From contig JAPZTJ010000009.1 of assembly GCA_027532555.1 (NCBI GenBank), forward strand, positions 62,001 through 126,000: a stretch of DNA of 64,000 nucleotides, in the 5' to 3' direction. Shown piece after piece: positions 28,406 through 37,795 of this stretch; the first letter of the stretch is position 1; every line of letters begins with the position of its first letter. Both the position numbers and the translations under genes were made by a program. The DNA comes from Aquidulcibacter sp. (lineage in GTDB: Bacteria; Pseudomonadota; Alphaproteobacteria; Caulobacterales; Aquidulcibacteraceae). The notes under the pieces were generated by a model. The model did not search any database. It was not told the DNA's origin and saw only the letters and a list, made by a program, of their open reading frames with translations.

Positions 28406-30297
28406 CACGCCATAAATCAAAATTGTTCTCCACAGGTTACCTTATTGATATATTTTTGGCGTTAACAAGTCTTTGGCTTGCGCTATATTTGGCCTATGGG
28501 ATTGGGATGGAGCCGGCATCAGTCGAGGCTACGGTTGTTGCGATTATTTGTTATGGAGTTTCCATTGCTTTGGCATTGGTTGCTTTTCGGCTAAATCAAT
28601 TAGTTTGGCGCTGGACATCGGCGGATGACTTGGTTCGTCTTTCTCAGGCTGTTGCTGCTGCCAGCATTGGAACTGTAGCCGTCTTGTTCTTTGTTGACCC
28701 GTCCGTAATTGTGCCTCGAATCACACCTGCATTGGCCGCTTTGGTTTCATTTGTTTTGATGGCGGCAGCGCGCGGTTTTGCCCGCGTGTTGTCGGGTGGT
28801 GGTCTTCGCGCGCTTTTTCGCACGATAGCTCCAAATGCTCCGGCTACGATTTTGGTGGGCCCGACTGAAGCCATCACGCAGGCGATCCATGCAGCTCGTC
28901 TTTCCGGGCCATTACCAATCCGACCTATTGCAATTGTATCGACTATGGGCACTCAAGTTGGAAAGATCTTCGCTGGCGCACGTGTGTTTGGCGGGCTGGA
29001 AACACTCGAGCCCTTGGTCGCCGATGCCCTTTCCCGTAACTCTGAAGTTCGTATTGCGCTAATTGGGCGCGATCCAGCTCGGCGCGCGGCCCAAGTCGCG
29101 CTGCAAGTTGCATCCCGAAAGGGCGTTGCTTTGATGCGGATTCCTGAAGGGGCTGGGGCAACCTTGGGCGCGGTGCACCCGTCAGATGTTCTGGGCCGTA
29201 GCCGCCGTGAGCTAGATTTAAGCGGACCGCGAAGCCTTGTAAGGTTTAAACAAGTGCTGGTTACCGGCGCTGGCGGCACCATCGGTAGCGAAATCGTCAA
29301 ACAGATCGCAGAGTTGTCACCGAGCCGAATTATTCTTGTCGACTCGTCTGAAAATAACTTGTTCCAGATCTCCTCAGAGATAAAGGTAGCGTACCCCAAT
29401 ATCGACCTAGTTGTTCGCTTATGTGACATTCGCGATAGGCCCCGGGTCAGCGCTATCTTTGAAAAATATCGTCCTCATGTGGTGGTCCATGCGGCCGCAA
29501 ACAAACATGTACCGATGATGGAAGGTCATTTCTGCGAGGCATTGGAAGTCAATTTAGGTGGAACTTGTGTGGTCGCTGATGCGGCTATAGCTGCCAATGT
29601 TGAGTCGTTTGTCTTTATCTCAACGGATAAGGCCGTTAATCCTGTCAATGTTATGGGCGCAGCAAAGCGTGTTGCTGAGCTTTATGTGCGTGACTGCTCC
29701 CGTCGCGCCACAGGTGCCTTTCATTCTGTGAGATTCGGCAATGTTTTAGGTTCGAGTGGCTCGGTAATGACGGTATTCGAGCGTCAGATTGCGCGCGGTG
29801 GTCCCGTTACGATTACACATTCGGAAATGACACGTTGGTTTATGACCGTTGAGGAGGCTAGCTCTCTTGTGTTGCAGGCAGCAGCGATCGGTGCCGAGAA
29901 AGGTGGAGAGATATATGGTGGCCAGTTTGTGTTGGACATGGGCGATCCGGTAAGAATTGTAGAATTGGCGGAATCCATGATCCGGATGAAGGGCAAGGAG
30001 CCATGGCGTGACATTGCTATTATCGAGACAGGGTTGCGACCAGGTGAGCGTTTGCATGAAGAATTGTTCCATGCGTTTGAACGTGTCGAGAATACCTCTG
30101 TTGAAGGGGTCCTGTTAGCCAGTGATCCAGTCGAGCCTCCTGAAAATCTGCGCACGCTGATCGATCATGTGCTTGATGCCGCACGGAAAGATAAAGAAAC
30201 AGCAGCCTTGATGTGGTTGCAGCGCATATTGCCAGACTTCAAGCGGCGCGGCGATCAAACGATGATAAAAAGCGTTGATATTCGGACAGTTGAATAA
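28402..30297 (+). CDS. Membrane-bound nucleoside-diphosphate-sugar epimerase/dehydratase (WbpM/PglF/FlaA1-like)
   Basis: A 631-residue protein with four N-terminal membrane segments (about residues 10-130), a CoA-binding-like Rossmann domain, and an extended SDR domain with the NAD loop VTGAGGTIGSEIVKQI at about residue 290. The active site reads STDKAVNPVNVMGAAKR: Met replaces the usual Tyr, as in the WbpM/PglF group that act as UDP-GlcNAc 4,6-dehydratases. It should start a deoxyamino-sugar branch of the surface polysaccharide. TTG at 28402 overlaps the previous stop, with GAGGA upstream. Nearest alternative starts lose membrane segments. Confidence 0.93.
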   Translation: MTRHKSKLFSTGYLIDIFLALTSLWLALYLAYGIGMEPASVEATVVAIICYGVSIALALVAFRLNQLVWRWTSADDLVRLSQAVAAASIGTVAVLFFVDPSVIVPRITPALAALVSFVLMAAARGFARVLSGGGLRALFRTIAPNAPATILVGPTEAITQAIHAARLSGPLPIRPIAIVSTMGTQVGKIFAGARVFGGLETLEPLVADALSRNSEVRIALIGRDPARRAAQVALQVASRKGVALMRIPEGAGATLGAVHPSDVLGRSRRELDLSGPRSLVRFKQVLVTGAGGTIGSEIVKQIAELSPSRIILVDSSENNLFQISSEIKVAYPNIDLVVRLCDIRDRPRVSAIFEKYRPHVVVHAAANKHVPMMEGHFCEALEVNLGGTCVVADAAIAANVESFVFISTDKAVNPVNVMGAAKRVAELYVRDCSRRATGAFHSVRFGNVLGSSGSVMTVFERQIARGGPVTITHSEMTRWFMTVEEASSLVLQAAAIGAEKGGEIYGGQFVLDMGDPVRIVELAESMIRMKGKEPWRDIAIIETGLRPGERLHEELFHAFERVENTSVEGVLLASDPVEPPENLRTLIDHVLDAARKDKETAALMWLQRILPDFKRRGDQTMIKSVDIRTVE

Positions 30298-30314
30298 ATC
30301 GCTTGATACTTGCT

Positions 30315-31574
30315 TTAATTGTCCGGGGTTTCATTTCCCTGCAGCGTTTCAACTGCATTGCCTCCGAGTGCTGAAAGTGCTCTGGTTCTTGCGGCATCCG
30401 CGAACTCACGACGTTGATCAGGATCTGAGGCTAGCTTCCGCAACCATCTTATAGCTTCATCCATTCTAGGTTCAGCCCAGCGAGCGGCCTTCTGAGTATA
30501 AACCTTGTCAGGATCGTCGAGCGCTACAAGATCGGCGTTGACCAAGGCAACGCATTCGCTGTCCATAAAGTCGAGATTGCCGGACCAATTGGTGGCGATC
30601 AAAGGGCGCCCGGCCAACATGACTTCAGCTAGGTTCAGGCCAAAGCCCTCGGTACGATGCAGCGAAATATAGACATCGCAAGCGGCATACAAATCGTGCA
30701 AGTCATCAAGACCACTGCCCGCAGGACGCAAAATAATTTGTTGCCCTGCCACTTGGGCAGCTTCCCTTAAACGATGCAGCGAGTTTGGGAAACGATCACC
30801 AGATAGATGACGAAGAACAAGCCGGGCGTCAGGTTGGTCATGAAATGCTGCCACAAAAGCAGAAATTGCACCAATAGCATTCTTTCGCGTTAGGCTAGAG
30901 GCAAGTGAAAAACTTTGAACTGCTACAAATGCCGATGCAGGGATCCCCAGTGCTTCCCGACACTTAGCACGTCGCTCTTCTGTCATTACAGGAGGCGGCA
31001 ACAGGGAAACGGGATGGGGAACAACCTTTACCCGAATGTCAAACAGCTTTTCGAGAGCTCGTGCGGAGAAGTGACTAGGTGTCCAAATCTCATGTGCAAA
31101 GCGCCCAGCAAGTTTCCAAAAGCGCGGAACGACTTCCAGTTCCCAAACCCAATAGCCGATGACTTTTCGATTTCGCAGCTTATCCTTGCCCAGTTTAGCT
31201 AAGGCATGAATGGCGACGTCGGGGTTTAAGGCGACGATCAACACGTCATCGGGGGCCGGGTCATCAGAGCGTATAGCTAGCTGTGGGTCGATCGGGGCCC
31301 CAATCCATTCAGACGCATCGATCCGCCGGACGATTATCCCGCGCGAACGCAATTCATAATCAAGTAATTTCGCCGCGATCCCTTGTCCGATCGGAGAGGA
31401 AAATGAGCCAACAATAGTGACGGATCGAAAAGATCGCTGTGGATATGGCCGAGCGGCAGGGATGCTGGCAGCCAGCAATGGCTCTGTCAGAAAGCGAATC
31501 CGCTTTCCAACCTTGAGGCGTGTCGAGAGAGGCAGTGTTCGCCATAACCTCCGACAGTCTTCTATGATGCCCAT
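30315..31574 (-). CDS. Family 4 glycosyltransferase
   Basis: A 419-residue GT-B fold enzyme. The N-terminal half has VTIVGSFSSPIGQGIAAKLL; the C-terminal donor site has ISLHRTEGFGLNLAEVMLAGRP with the conserved E-x-G-x-x-x-x-E pattern, then VIATNWSGNLDFM-like residues. It probably adds a nucleotide-activated sugar to the growing glycan on the cytoplasmic face. Donor and acceptor are unknown. It is convergent with the dehydratase gene and upstream of none, lying 45 bp downstream of ugd on the same strand, so the two may be co-transcribed. Confidence 0.9.
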   Translation of the reverse strand: MGIIEDCRRLWRTLPLSTRLKVGKRIRFLTEPLLAASIPAARPYPQRSFRSVTIVGSFSSPIGQGIAAKLLDYELRSRGIIVRRIDASEWIGAPIDPQLAIRSDDPAPDDVLIVALNPDVAIHALAKLGKDKLRNRKVIGYWVWELEVVPRFWKLAGRFAHEIWTPSHFSARALEKLFDIRVKVVPHPVSLLPPPVMTEERRAKCREALGIPASAFVAVQSFSLASSLTRKNAIGAISAFVAAFHDQPDARLVLRHLSGDRFPNSLHRLREAAQVAGQQIILRPAGSGLDDLHDLYAACDVYISLHRTEGFGLNLAEVMLAGRPLIATNWSGNLDFMDSECVALVNADLVALDDPDKVYTQKAARWAEPRMDEAIRWLRKLASDPDQRREFADAARTRALSALGGNAVETLQGNETPDN

Positions 31575-31619
31575 TCTGGTCTCCGCAGGCCACCCCGTGT
31601 AAAGCTCAGCCTCAATGCT

Positions 31620-32924
31620 TTATTTGCGACCGATGCTCACATAGGTGAAGCCATTTTGGCGCAGATCGTCCGGATTATAGATATTGCGTAAGTCTACCAT
31701 AACGGGTTGCTTCATCTGTCTGGAGAGCCGTTCAAAGTCGAGAGCCCGGAATTGATCCCACTCGGTTAGAATCACGAGCGCATCAGCATTGTCTGCAACG
31801 GAGTAGGGCCCTTCGACCATCTCAATGCCGGTCAACTCCTTTTTTGCTTCTTCCATACCCTCGGGGTCGTAGGCTTGGATCCTTGCACCAGCTGCAAGCA
31901 AGGCCGGGACGATGTCGAGGCTTGGCGAGTCGCGCATGTCGTCTGTGTTTGGCTTAAATGTTAAACCCAAGATCCCGATCGTTTTGCCGCTAACATCCCC
32001 GCCACAGGCTTCGATGATTTTGCTCGCCATCCGCTTCTTCCGGTTGGTGTTTGAGGCCACGGTCGCTTCGACGATGGTCACCGGCGCATGCGCCTCTTGC
32101 GCCGTACGCATCAAAGCTAATGTGTCTTTCGGGAAGCAGGACCCACCATAACCGGGGCCAGCGTTCAAGAATTTCTTACCGATCCGATTGTCCAAGCCAA
32201 TGCCACGGGCCACTTCCTGCACATTGGCACCCACCTGCTCACACAAGTCTGCCATCTCGTTAATATAGGCGATTTTGACAGCCAAGAAGGCGTTTGCAGC
32301 ATATTTGATCAGTTCACTTGTCCGACGGTCCGTGAATAGAATCGGGGTCTCATTAAGGAAGAGCGGTCGATAAAGTTCGCGCATTACTTGGCGTGCGCGT
32401 TCATCCTCGGTGCCCACCACAACTCGATCTGGCCGCTTGAAGTCGCCAATGGCTGCGCCTTCACGAAGGAACTCGGGGTTAGAAACGACAGAAAAGTCGC
32501 CTGTGGGGTTCACTTCCGCCATGATCGACTCTACCAAATCGCCCGTACCAACAGGGACGGTCGATTTGTTCACTACTACCGTGTAGCCACGCATGTGTTC
32601 TGCAATTTCTCGTGCGGCTTGCTCGACATACGATAAATCTGCATGGCCGTCGCCGCGACGGGAAGGTGTGCCAACCGCAATAAACACCGTGTCGGCGTCT
32701 TTTACGGCTTCGTTCAAGTCGGTGGTGAACGAAAGCCGACCTGCCTTCACATTGGATGCCACGAGATCTTCTAGGCCGGGTTCGAAGATGGGCATAATCC
32801 CTTGATGAAGACGATCGATCTTGCCGACATCCTTATCTACGCAAATCACCTGATGGCCGAAATCCGCAAAGCAAGCGCCTGAAACCAATCCAACATATCC
32901 AGTGCCGACCATTGTAACGCGCAT
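31620..32924 (-). CDS. ugd: UDP-glucose 6-dehydrogenase
   Basis: A 434-residue enzyme oxidising UDP-glucose to UDP-glucuronate with NAD+. Seen: the N-terminal VGTGYVGLVSGACFADFGH, STVPVGTGD, NPEFLREGAAIGDF, a central helix ELIKYAANAFLAVKIAYINE, and the catalytic cysteine in GPGYGGSCFPKDTLAL. It supplies uronic acid for the surface glycan or precursors such as xylose. It lies 166 bp downstream of galU on the same strand, giving a galU-ugd pair that makes UDP-GlcA from glucose 1-phosphate. Confidence 0.97.
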   Translation of the reverse strand: MRVTMVGTGYVGLVSGACFADFGHQVICVDKDVGKIDRLHQGIMPIFEPGLEDLVASNVKAGRLSFTTDLNEAVKDADTVFIAVGTPSRRGDGHADLSYVEQAAREIAEHMRGYTVVVNKSTVPVGTGDLVESIMAEVNPTGDFSVVSNPEFLREGAAIGDFKRPDRVVVGTEDERARQVMRELYRPLFLNETPILFTDRRTSELIKYAANAFLAVKIAYINEMADLCEQVGANVQEVARGIGLDNRIGKKFLNAGPGYGGSCFPKDTLALMRTAQEAHAPVTIVEATVASNTNRKKRMASKIIEACGGDVSGKTIGILGLTFKPNTDDMRDSPSLDIVPALLAAGARIQAYDPEGMEEAKKELTGIEMVEGPYSVADNADALVILTEWDQFRALDFERLSRQMKQPVMVDLRNIYNPDDLRQNGFTYVSIGRK

Positions 32925-33090
32925 ATTGAGAACCCTTGTTGACGATGTCTTGTCGTGCCGAGCATTGGATAAAGCCCGGGTTGAATGAAACGCTAGTGTG
33001 CTTCTTTAGGCGATGATTGCACAGAAAATAAGCCCGCTTCTGCAAAGACCCTGCCCGTAACTGCCACCAACACTGGCTTAAGGCGAGCTT

Positions 33091-33966
33091 CTATTGCCTA
33101 GCTAGTAGCTTATTGATCATCGCACGCACATCTGCCCCAAGCTCTGGGTCGTTGAGCGCATAGCCGACGAAGGCTTCTGCATAACCGAGACGGGAACCGC
33201 AGTCGAAATCACGTCCCTCAAACTCAACCGCATGAAATGCCTGAACTTCCATCAGCCGCAGCATCGCATCGGTCAGCTGAATTTCGCCGCCTGCACCGCG
33301 CTCTTGTGTCTCAAGATAGTGGAAAATTTCAGGCTGCAGAATATAACGGCCGGTAATCCGCAAATTTGAAGGAGCTTTGTCTCGAGCGGGCTTTTCCACC
33401 ATGCCTGTCACTGGCATAGACTTGCCAGCTTTAGCACCATGGGCGATTACCCCGTAGCTAGAAACTTGGTCCATGGGCACGGGGTCAACTGCGATCACAT
33501 TGCCGCCGACTTCTTGATAGCCAGCGATCATCTGCGCCAAGCAAGATGGGCTAGCTTGCACCAAAACGTCAGGCAGCAACACTGCAAATGGCTCATCACC
33601 GATGATGTCGCGCGCGCACCAAACTGCGTGACCTAAGCCCAAAGGTGATTGTTGGCGCACGAAGCTTTTTGAACCAGCTTCAGGCAACATGTCCTCCAGC
33701 ATCTTCAACTGCACCGTCTTACCCGCTCGCCGCAGGGAGTCCTCAAGCTCGTAGGCGCGATCAAAATAGTCCTCAATCGCATTCTTGTTTCGCCCGGTCA
33801 CAAAAACAAAGTGCTCGATCCCGGCTTCCAGAGCCTCTTCGACGACCCAATGAACTGCGGGACGGTCAAAGACAGGCAGCATTTCTTTTGGCAATGATTT
33901 AGTCGCGGGAAGTACGCGTGTACCAAAGCCGGCTACTGGCAAAACAGCCTTCCGAATTTTCTTCAT
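33091..33966 (-). CDS. galU: UTP-glucose-1-phosphate uridylyltransferase
   Basis: A 291-residue nucleotidyltransferase making UDP-glucose. It has the N-terminal VLPVAGFGTRVLPATKSLPKEML, the metal/substrate strand AVLLPDVLV, VEKPARDKAPSNL, and LQPEIFHYLE. The length is typical of GalU. Its product feeds ugd directly downstream. The start codon is followed upstream by a 270-bp intergenic region shared with the divergent transaldolase gene. Confidence 0.96.
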   Translation of the reverse strand: MKKIRKAVLPVAGFGTRVLPATKSLPKEMLPVFDRPAVHWVVEEALEAGIEHFVFVTGRNKNAIEDYFDRAYELEDSLRRAGKTVQLKMLEDMLPEAGSKSFVRQQSPLGLGHAVWCARDIIGDEPFAVLLPDVLVQASPSCLAQMIAGYQEVGGNVIAVDPVPMDQVSSYGVIAHGAKAGKSMPVTGMVEKPARDKAPSNLRITGRYILQPEIFHYLETQERGAGGEIQLTDAMLRLMEVQAFHAVEFEGRDFDCGSRLGYAEAFVGYALNDPELGADVRAMINKLLARQ

Positions 33967-34236
33967 TATAAACTTCCCTGACCCAGCAAGAATGACAGCG
34001 CTCTATCGTCAATCTATTTCCTAATTGCCACCTACTCATTCAGATGGCGCACACAACTTTGCGGACTGAGGCTCGCTCCGTCAATGACATAAGGCATGTC
34101 GAATTTTCACCGAATAGCGGCGATTTGGCCCCCTTAATCGCCCACAACAAACTGGGCACTGGCCTTGAGGGTCTGTCACGGGTGCGTTAAGGCAATCTAG
34201 TAACCTGCCAGCCTCAACACGCGATTAGGAACTACT
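33967..34236. other. Divergent intergenic region galU / transaldolase
   Basis: About 270 bp between two divergent starts. It should contain both promoters. I saw no clear repeat, hairpin or regulatory motif, apart from an AGGA ribosome site at 34226-34229 before the transaldolase GTG. Confidence 0.4.
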
Positions 34237-34890
34237 GTGAAGATTTTCATCGATACCGCCGAAGTCACCGATTTGAAAATGCTGGCTGCTACCGGGCTTG
34301 TTGACGGTGTTACGACCAATCCCACCTTGATTGCCAAGTCCGGACGCAAAATTGCCGAAGCAATTCAAGAGATCTGTACGATTATTCCAGGTCCCATCAG
34401 CGCCGAGGCAGTAGCAAGTGACTATGAAACCCTGCTGGCAGAAGGTCGATTACTTGCGAAAATCGCGCCAAATGTAGTCGTAAAATTGCCTCTGACGCCA
34501 GTCGGATTGCGTGTTTGCAAGACTCTGAGCGATGAGGGAACACCCGTAAATGTCACCTTATGCTTCTCCGCCGTTCAAGCCTTATTGGCGGCCAAGGCAG
34601 GGGCAGCCTACATTTCTCCCTTCATCGGACGGCTTGATGACAATGGTCAGGACGGGATGGAACTGATCCGCGATATTCGGGTTATCTACGACAATTATGG
34701 CTTTGAAACTCAAATCTTGGCCGCGTCTGCGCGGACAGCGATTCATGTTCGCGATGCTGCATTGGCTGGTGCGGACTGTGCGACGTTGCCACCGGCGGTT
34801 TTCAACGCGCTCTACAAGCACGTTTTGACCGATCTCGGGTTAGAAGCTTTCATGAAAGATTGGGCGAAGACGGGACAGTCTATACTTTAA
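34237..34890 (+). CDS. Transaldolase-like fructose-6-phosphate aldolase
   Basis: A 217-residue protein of the small transaldolase (TalC/FSA) group. The N-terminal [12 protein letters not shown] and [13 protein letters not shown] loops, the Schiff-base lysine K83 in [10 protein letters not shown], and [12 protein letters not shown] are visible. Most alphaproteobacterial members act as transaldolase in the pentose phosphate pathway; the FSA activity seen in E. coli is the alternative. GTG start with AGGA 7 bp upstream. It comes before manC with 69 bp between them. Confidence 0.93.
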   Translation: MKIFIDTAEVTDLKMLAATGLVDGVTTNPTLIAKSGRKIAEAIQEICTIIPGPISAEAVASDYETLLAEGRLLAKIAPNVVVKLPLTPVGLRVCKTLSDEGTPVNVTLCFSAVQALLAAKAGAAYISPFIGRLDDNGQDGMELIRDIRVIYDNYGFETQILAASARTAIHVRDAALAGADCATLPPAVFNALYKHVLTDLGLEAFMKDWAKTGQSIL

Positions 34891-34891
34891 G

Positions 34892-34924
34892 GCGATTTAG
34901 GAGAAACCGTCAGTACCAAATCGC
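34892..34924 (+). terminator. Weak hairpin after transaldolase gene
   Basis: GCGATTT at 34892-34898 pairs with AAATCGC at 34918-34924 across a 19-nt loop. There is no T tract, so a role as terminator is doubtful; it may be chance. Confidence 0.2.
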
Positions 34925-34959
34925 TGCCGCTCAGGGCGATCCGCAATAAAAAGGCTAAG

Positions 34960-36045
34960 TTGTTGACGACATTGTTGCATTCTCCGTTGATCATGCCGGT
35001 TATCCTGTCGGGGGGCGCGGGCTCCCGCCTATGGCCGCTATCAACCCAGACCAGACCAAAGCAATTTCACGCCCTCGCTGGCGATGCGACGATGTTCGGT
35101 CAAACACTGCAGCGCGTTGCGGCAGGTCAAGCTGTGCGCTTTGGTGCGCCACTTATCATCTGTGGCTTAAACCATCTTGGTCCAGTTACTGAAGAATTGG
35201 CACGAGAAAATGTCATCGATGCAACCATCGTCTTAGAACCAAAACCCCGAAATACAGCGCCTGCTTTAGCTGTTGCTGCATTGGTTCAAGCTGAGCGTGA
35301 CCCTGAGGCCTTGATGCTTGTTTTGCCCGCAGATCATGTCATCGCCTATCCAGATCGGTTGCATCAGGCCTGCCTAGATGCCTGCGCCGCTGCGATCGAA
35401 GGTCGGATCGTAACCTTCGCGGTGACCCCAACCTCACCTGAGACGGGCTATGGCTACATAAAGAGTGGAAAGGCCTTGGCTGACGGGGTGTTTGCGGTGG
35501 AGGCCTTCCGCGAAAAGCCGGACTTGGCCACGGCTGAAGCCTATGTTGCTGATGGCCACTATGCTTGGAATGCTGGAATCTTCTTCTTTAAGGCCAGCGC
35601 GTTTCTGGCGGAGCTCAACGTTCACGCCCCTGACGTGTTGATCGCCGCGCGTGAGGCATTGGCCCAAAGCCACCGTGAATCCGGACGCATTTATCTCGAT
35701 GAAGCTGCTTTCGTGAAAGCTCCATCCATCTCCGTTGATTACGCGGTGATGGAACCCACAGACTGTGCTGCTGTAGCGCCCGTTGATATGGGGTGGAACG
35801 ATGTTGGCTCGTTTCTGACACTTTGGGACTTGGCCGAAAAGGATGAGGCCGCAAACGTTGCCCAGGGACCAATTGCTTTGTTTGATGCCCAAGGCTGTTT
35901 GGTGCGGTCTGAGGAGATTCCAGTCGCTTTGATCGGCGTGGAAGACATTGTGGTCATCGCAACTGCTCAAGGCATTTTGGTAATGCACAAGGACCGTGCG
36001 CAGGATGTCCGACTTGCCGCGGATGCCTTTAAAACAAAGAATTAG
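34960..36045 (+). CDS. manC: Mannose-1-phosphate guanylyltransferase
   Basis: A 361-residue nucleotidyltransferase making GDP-mannose. Signature VILSGGAGSRLWPLS...RPKQFHAL, RNTAPALAVAAL, LVLPADHVI, FREKPDLATAE and WNAGIFFF are present. It is shorter than bifunctional ManC/AlgA (about 470 residues) and lacks their C-terminal isomerase cupin domain, so isomerisation must come from elsewhere, probably the AGE-family protein downstream. The N-terminus is uncertain: TTG at 34960 or 34963 with AAGG upstream, or ATG at 34993, which begins right at the first strand. Confidence 0.92.
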   Translation: MLTTLLHSPLIMPVILSGGAGSRLWPLSTQTRPKQFHALAGDATMFGQTLQRVAAGQAVRFGAPLIICGLNHLGPVTEELARENVIDATIVLEPKPRNTAPALAVAALVQAERDPEALMLVLPADHVIAYPDRLHQACLDACAAAIEGRIVTFAVTPTSPETGYGYIKSGKALADGVFAVEAFREKPDLATAEAYVADGHYAWNAGIFFFKASAFLAELNVHAPDVLIAAREALAQSHRESGRIYLDEAAFVKAPSISVDYAVMEPTDCAAVAPVDMGWNDVGSFLTLWDLAEKDEAANVAQGPIALFDAQGCLVRSEEIPVALIGVEDIVVIATAQGILVMHKDRAQDVRLAADAFKTKN

Positions 36046-36097
36046 AATGCCTCACGACTGCCACTACAGTCTCGTTGTCAGATGCTCAGATCAAACC

Positions 36098-36112
36098 GAG
36101 CCTTTGAGGCTC
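36098..36112 (+). terminator. Hairpin after manC
   Basis: GAGCCT-TTG-AGGCTC forms a perfect 6-bp stem with a 3-nt loop, 53 bp after the manC stop; a short T run (TTTT) begins at 36120. It could be a weak terminator. The remaining 36113-36256 shows nothing else. Confidence 0.3.
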
Positions 36113-36256
36113 CATCGCGTTTTCTGTCCGGCAATCGCACTGCTGCATTACGAAATTGTACAAGGGCAGCCACCATCGCATGGCCCCTAGGTCCATTCTC
36201 TTTATTCTAAACCAATTCCGCGCTAGTGCACTGCGACTTCAATTGGAGCTTACAAG

Positions 36257-37789
36257 ATGACTCACACCACCATGCCTAAGCCACGGACCGAGTTGGTGAC
36301 CAACACTTTGGATTTTGAAATGAATCCGTTGGTAAAGGCTACCGGCTTCCGTGAGTATGATGCCCGCTGGTGGTTTGGCATTCAAGGCAATCCTAAGGCA
36401 CCAGAGTTGAATTTCCTTGGCGTACAGGCGCTGGGTTTGGGCTTGGGCACCTTGTTGCATGAATATGGCGCTAGCCGCGTTGTCGTTGGTCACGACTTCC
36501 GCTTTTATTCTTTGTCGATCAAGCAAGCTTTGACCATTGGCTTGATGCAGGCCGGTTGTGAAGTTCTAGACATTGGTTTGGCTTTGTCGCCCGTGGCCTA
36601 TTACGCTCAGTTTGCTTTGGACGCGCCTGCAGTCGCGATGGTCACTGCCAGCCATAATGAGAATGGCTGGACTGGGGTAAAGATGGGCGCGCAAAAGCCA
36701 TTGACTTTTGGGCCCGATGAAATGGGCAAGCTGCGTGATATCGTTTTGTCCGGCTCCTTTGTCGAGCGGCCGGGCGGCAGCCTCACCCGGATCGAGGGCA
36801 TGCGGGAGCGTTATATTGCTGACGCCGTTGGCGACTTTAAGCTCAGCCGACCGATTAAAGTTGTTGTTGCTTGCGGAAATGGTGCCGCTGGGGCCTATGC
36901 ACCAGATGCTCTGCGTCGAATGGGCGCTGAAGTGGTGGAGATGGATTGCGATCTCGATTGGACATTCCCAAAGTACAATCCAAACCCAGAAGATGAAGAA
37001 ATGCTTCACGCTATGGCCGAAACCGTGCGTGCGACAGGTGCAGAGCTAGCCTTAGGCTTTGATGGCGATGGCGACCGTTGCGGGGTGGTCGATGATTCCG
37101 GGGAAGAGATTTTTGCGGATAAGATCGGTCTATTGCTCGCCCGTGATATGAGTGCCCTGCATCCAAACGCGACTTTTGTAGTCGATGTGAAGTCCACTGG
37201 TGCTTATGAGATCGATCCAGTTCTGAAGGCCAATGGCGCAAAGGTCGATTATTGGAAGACAGGCCATTCTTATATCAAGCGCCGCACCAATGAACTCGAT
37301 GCACTGGCAGGTTTTGAGAAGTCCGGACACTTTTTCCTGCGCGCACCTTATGGGCGTGGCTATGACGACGCTTTGGTCGCTGCGCGGGTTATCCTTGCCA
37401 TGTTGGACCGTGCTGGTGGGGCAAAACTTTCAGAGATGAAACAAAAGCTACCGTTGACCTGGACCTCGCTCACCATGTCCGCTCACTGCGGCGATGAAGT
37501 GAAGTATGGCGTCATCGAGCGGGTGGTCGCTGATTATGTTGCTTTGGCTGCGGCTGGCGGGAAAATCATGGGTCGCGCAATCCGGGATGTGAATACCGTC
37601 AACGGCGCCCGTGTGACATTGGAAGATGGCTCATTCGTCTTGGTGCGCGCTTCATCAAATAAGCCGGAATTGGTGGTGGTGGTCGAGAGCACATTGAGTG
37701 ATGCCGACATGCGTGCCCTTTTCCATCAGGAAGCAAAGCCAAGACTCGCGGCATTCTCTGAAGTGGGTCATTACAATCAAACAGTTTAA
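36257..37789 (+). CDS. manB: Phosphomannomutase/phosphoglucomutase
   Basis: A 510-residue alpha-D-phosphohexomutase interconverting hexose 6- and 1-phosphates. The phosphoserine loop is TASHNENGWTGVKMG, the metal loop is GFDGDGDRCG, the sugar-binding loop KSGHFFLRAP, and the C-terminal phosphate loop is RASSNKPELVVVVE. The size fits the PMM/PGM group. With manC upstream and the isomerase downstream it should turn mannose 6-phosphate into mannose 1-phosphate; glucose use is also likely. It follows a 210-bp gap. Confidence 0.94.
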   Translation: MTHTTMPKPRTELVTNTLDFEMNPLVKATGFREYDARWWFGIQGNPKAPELNFLGVQALGLGLGTLLHEYGASRVVVGHDFRFYSLSIKQALTIGLMQAGCEVLDIGLALSPVAYYAQFALDAPAVAMVTASHNENGWTGVKMGAQKPLTFGPDEMGKLRDIVLSGSFVERPGGSLTRIEGMRERYIADAVGDFKLSRPIKVVVACGNGAAGAYAPDALRRMGAEVVEMDCDLDWTFPKYNPNPEDEEMLHAMAETVRATGAELALGFDGDGDRCGVVDDSGEEIFADKIGLLLARDMSALHPNATFVVDVKSTGAYEIDPVLKANGAKVDYWKTGHSYIKRRTNELDALAGFEKSGHFFLRAPYGRGYDDALVAARVILAMLDRAGGAKLSEMKQKLPLTWTSLTMSAHCGDEVKYGVIERVVADYVALAAAGGKIMGRAIRDVNTVNGARVTLEDGSFVLVRASSNKPELVVVVESTLSDADMRALFHQEAKPRLAAFSEVGHYNQTV

Positions 37790-37795
37790 GCCTAG

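Noticed and set aside
36566-37009. 147-codon minus-strand frame opposite phosphomannomutase
   Set aside because: Shadow of a well-supported gene; no conserved motifs in its product.
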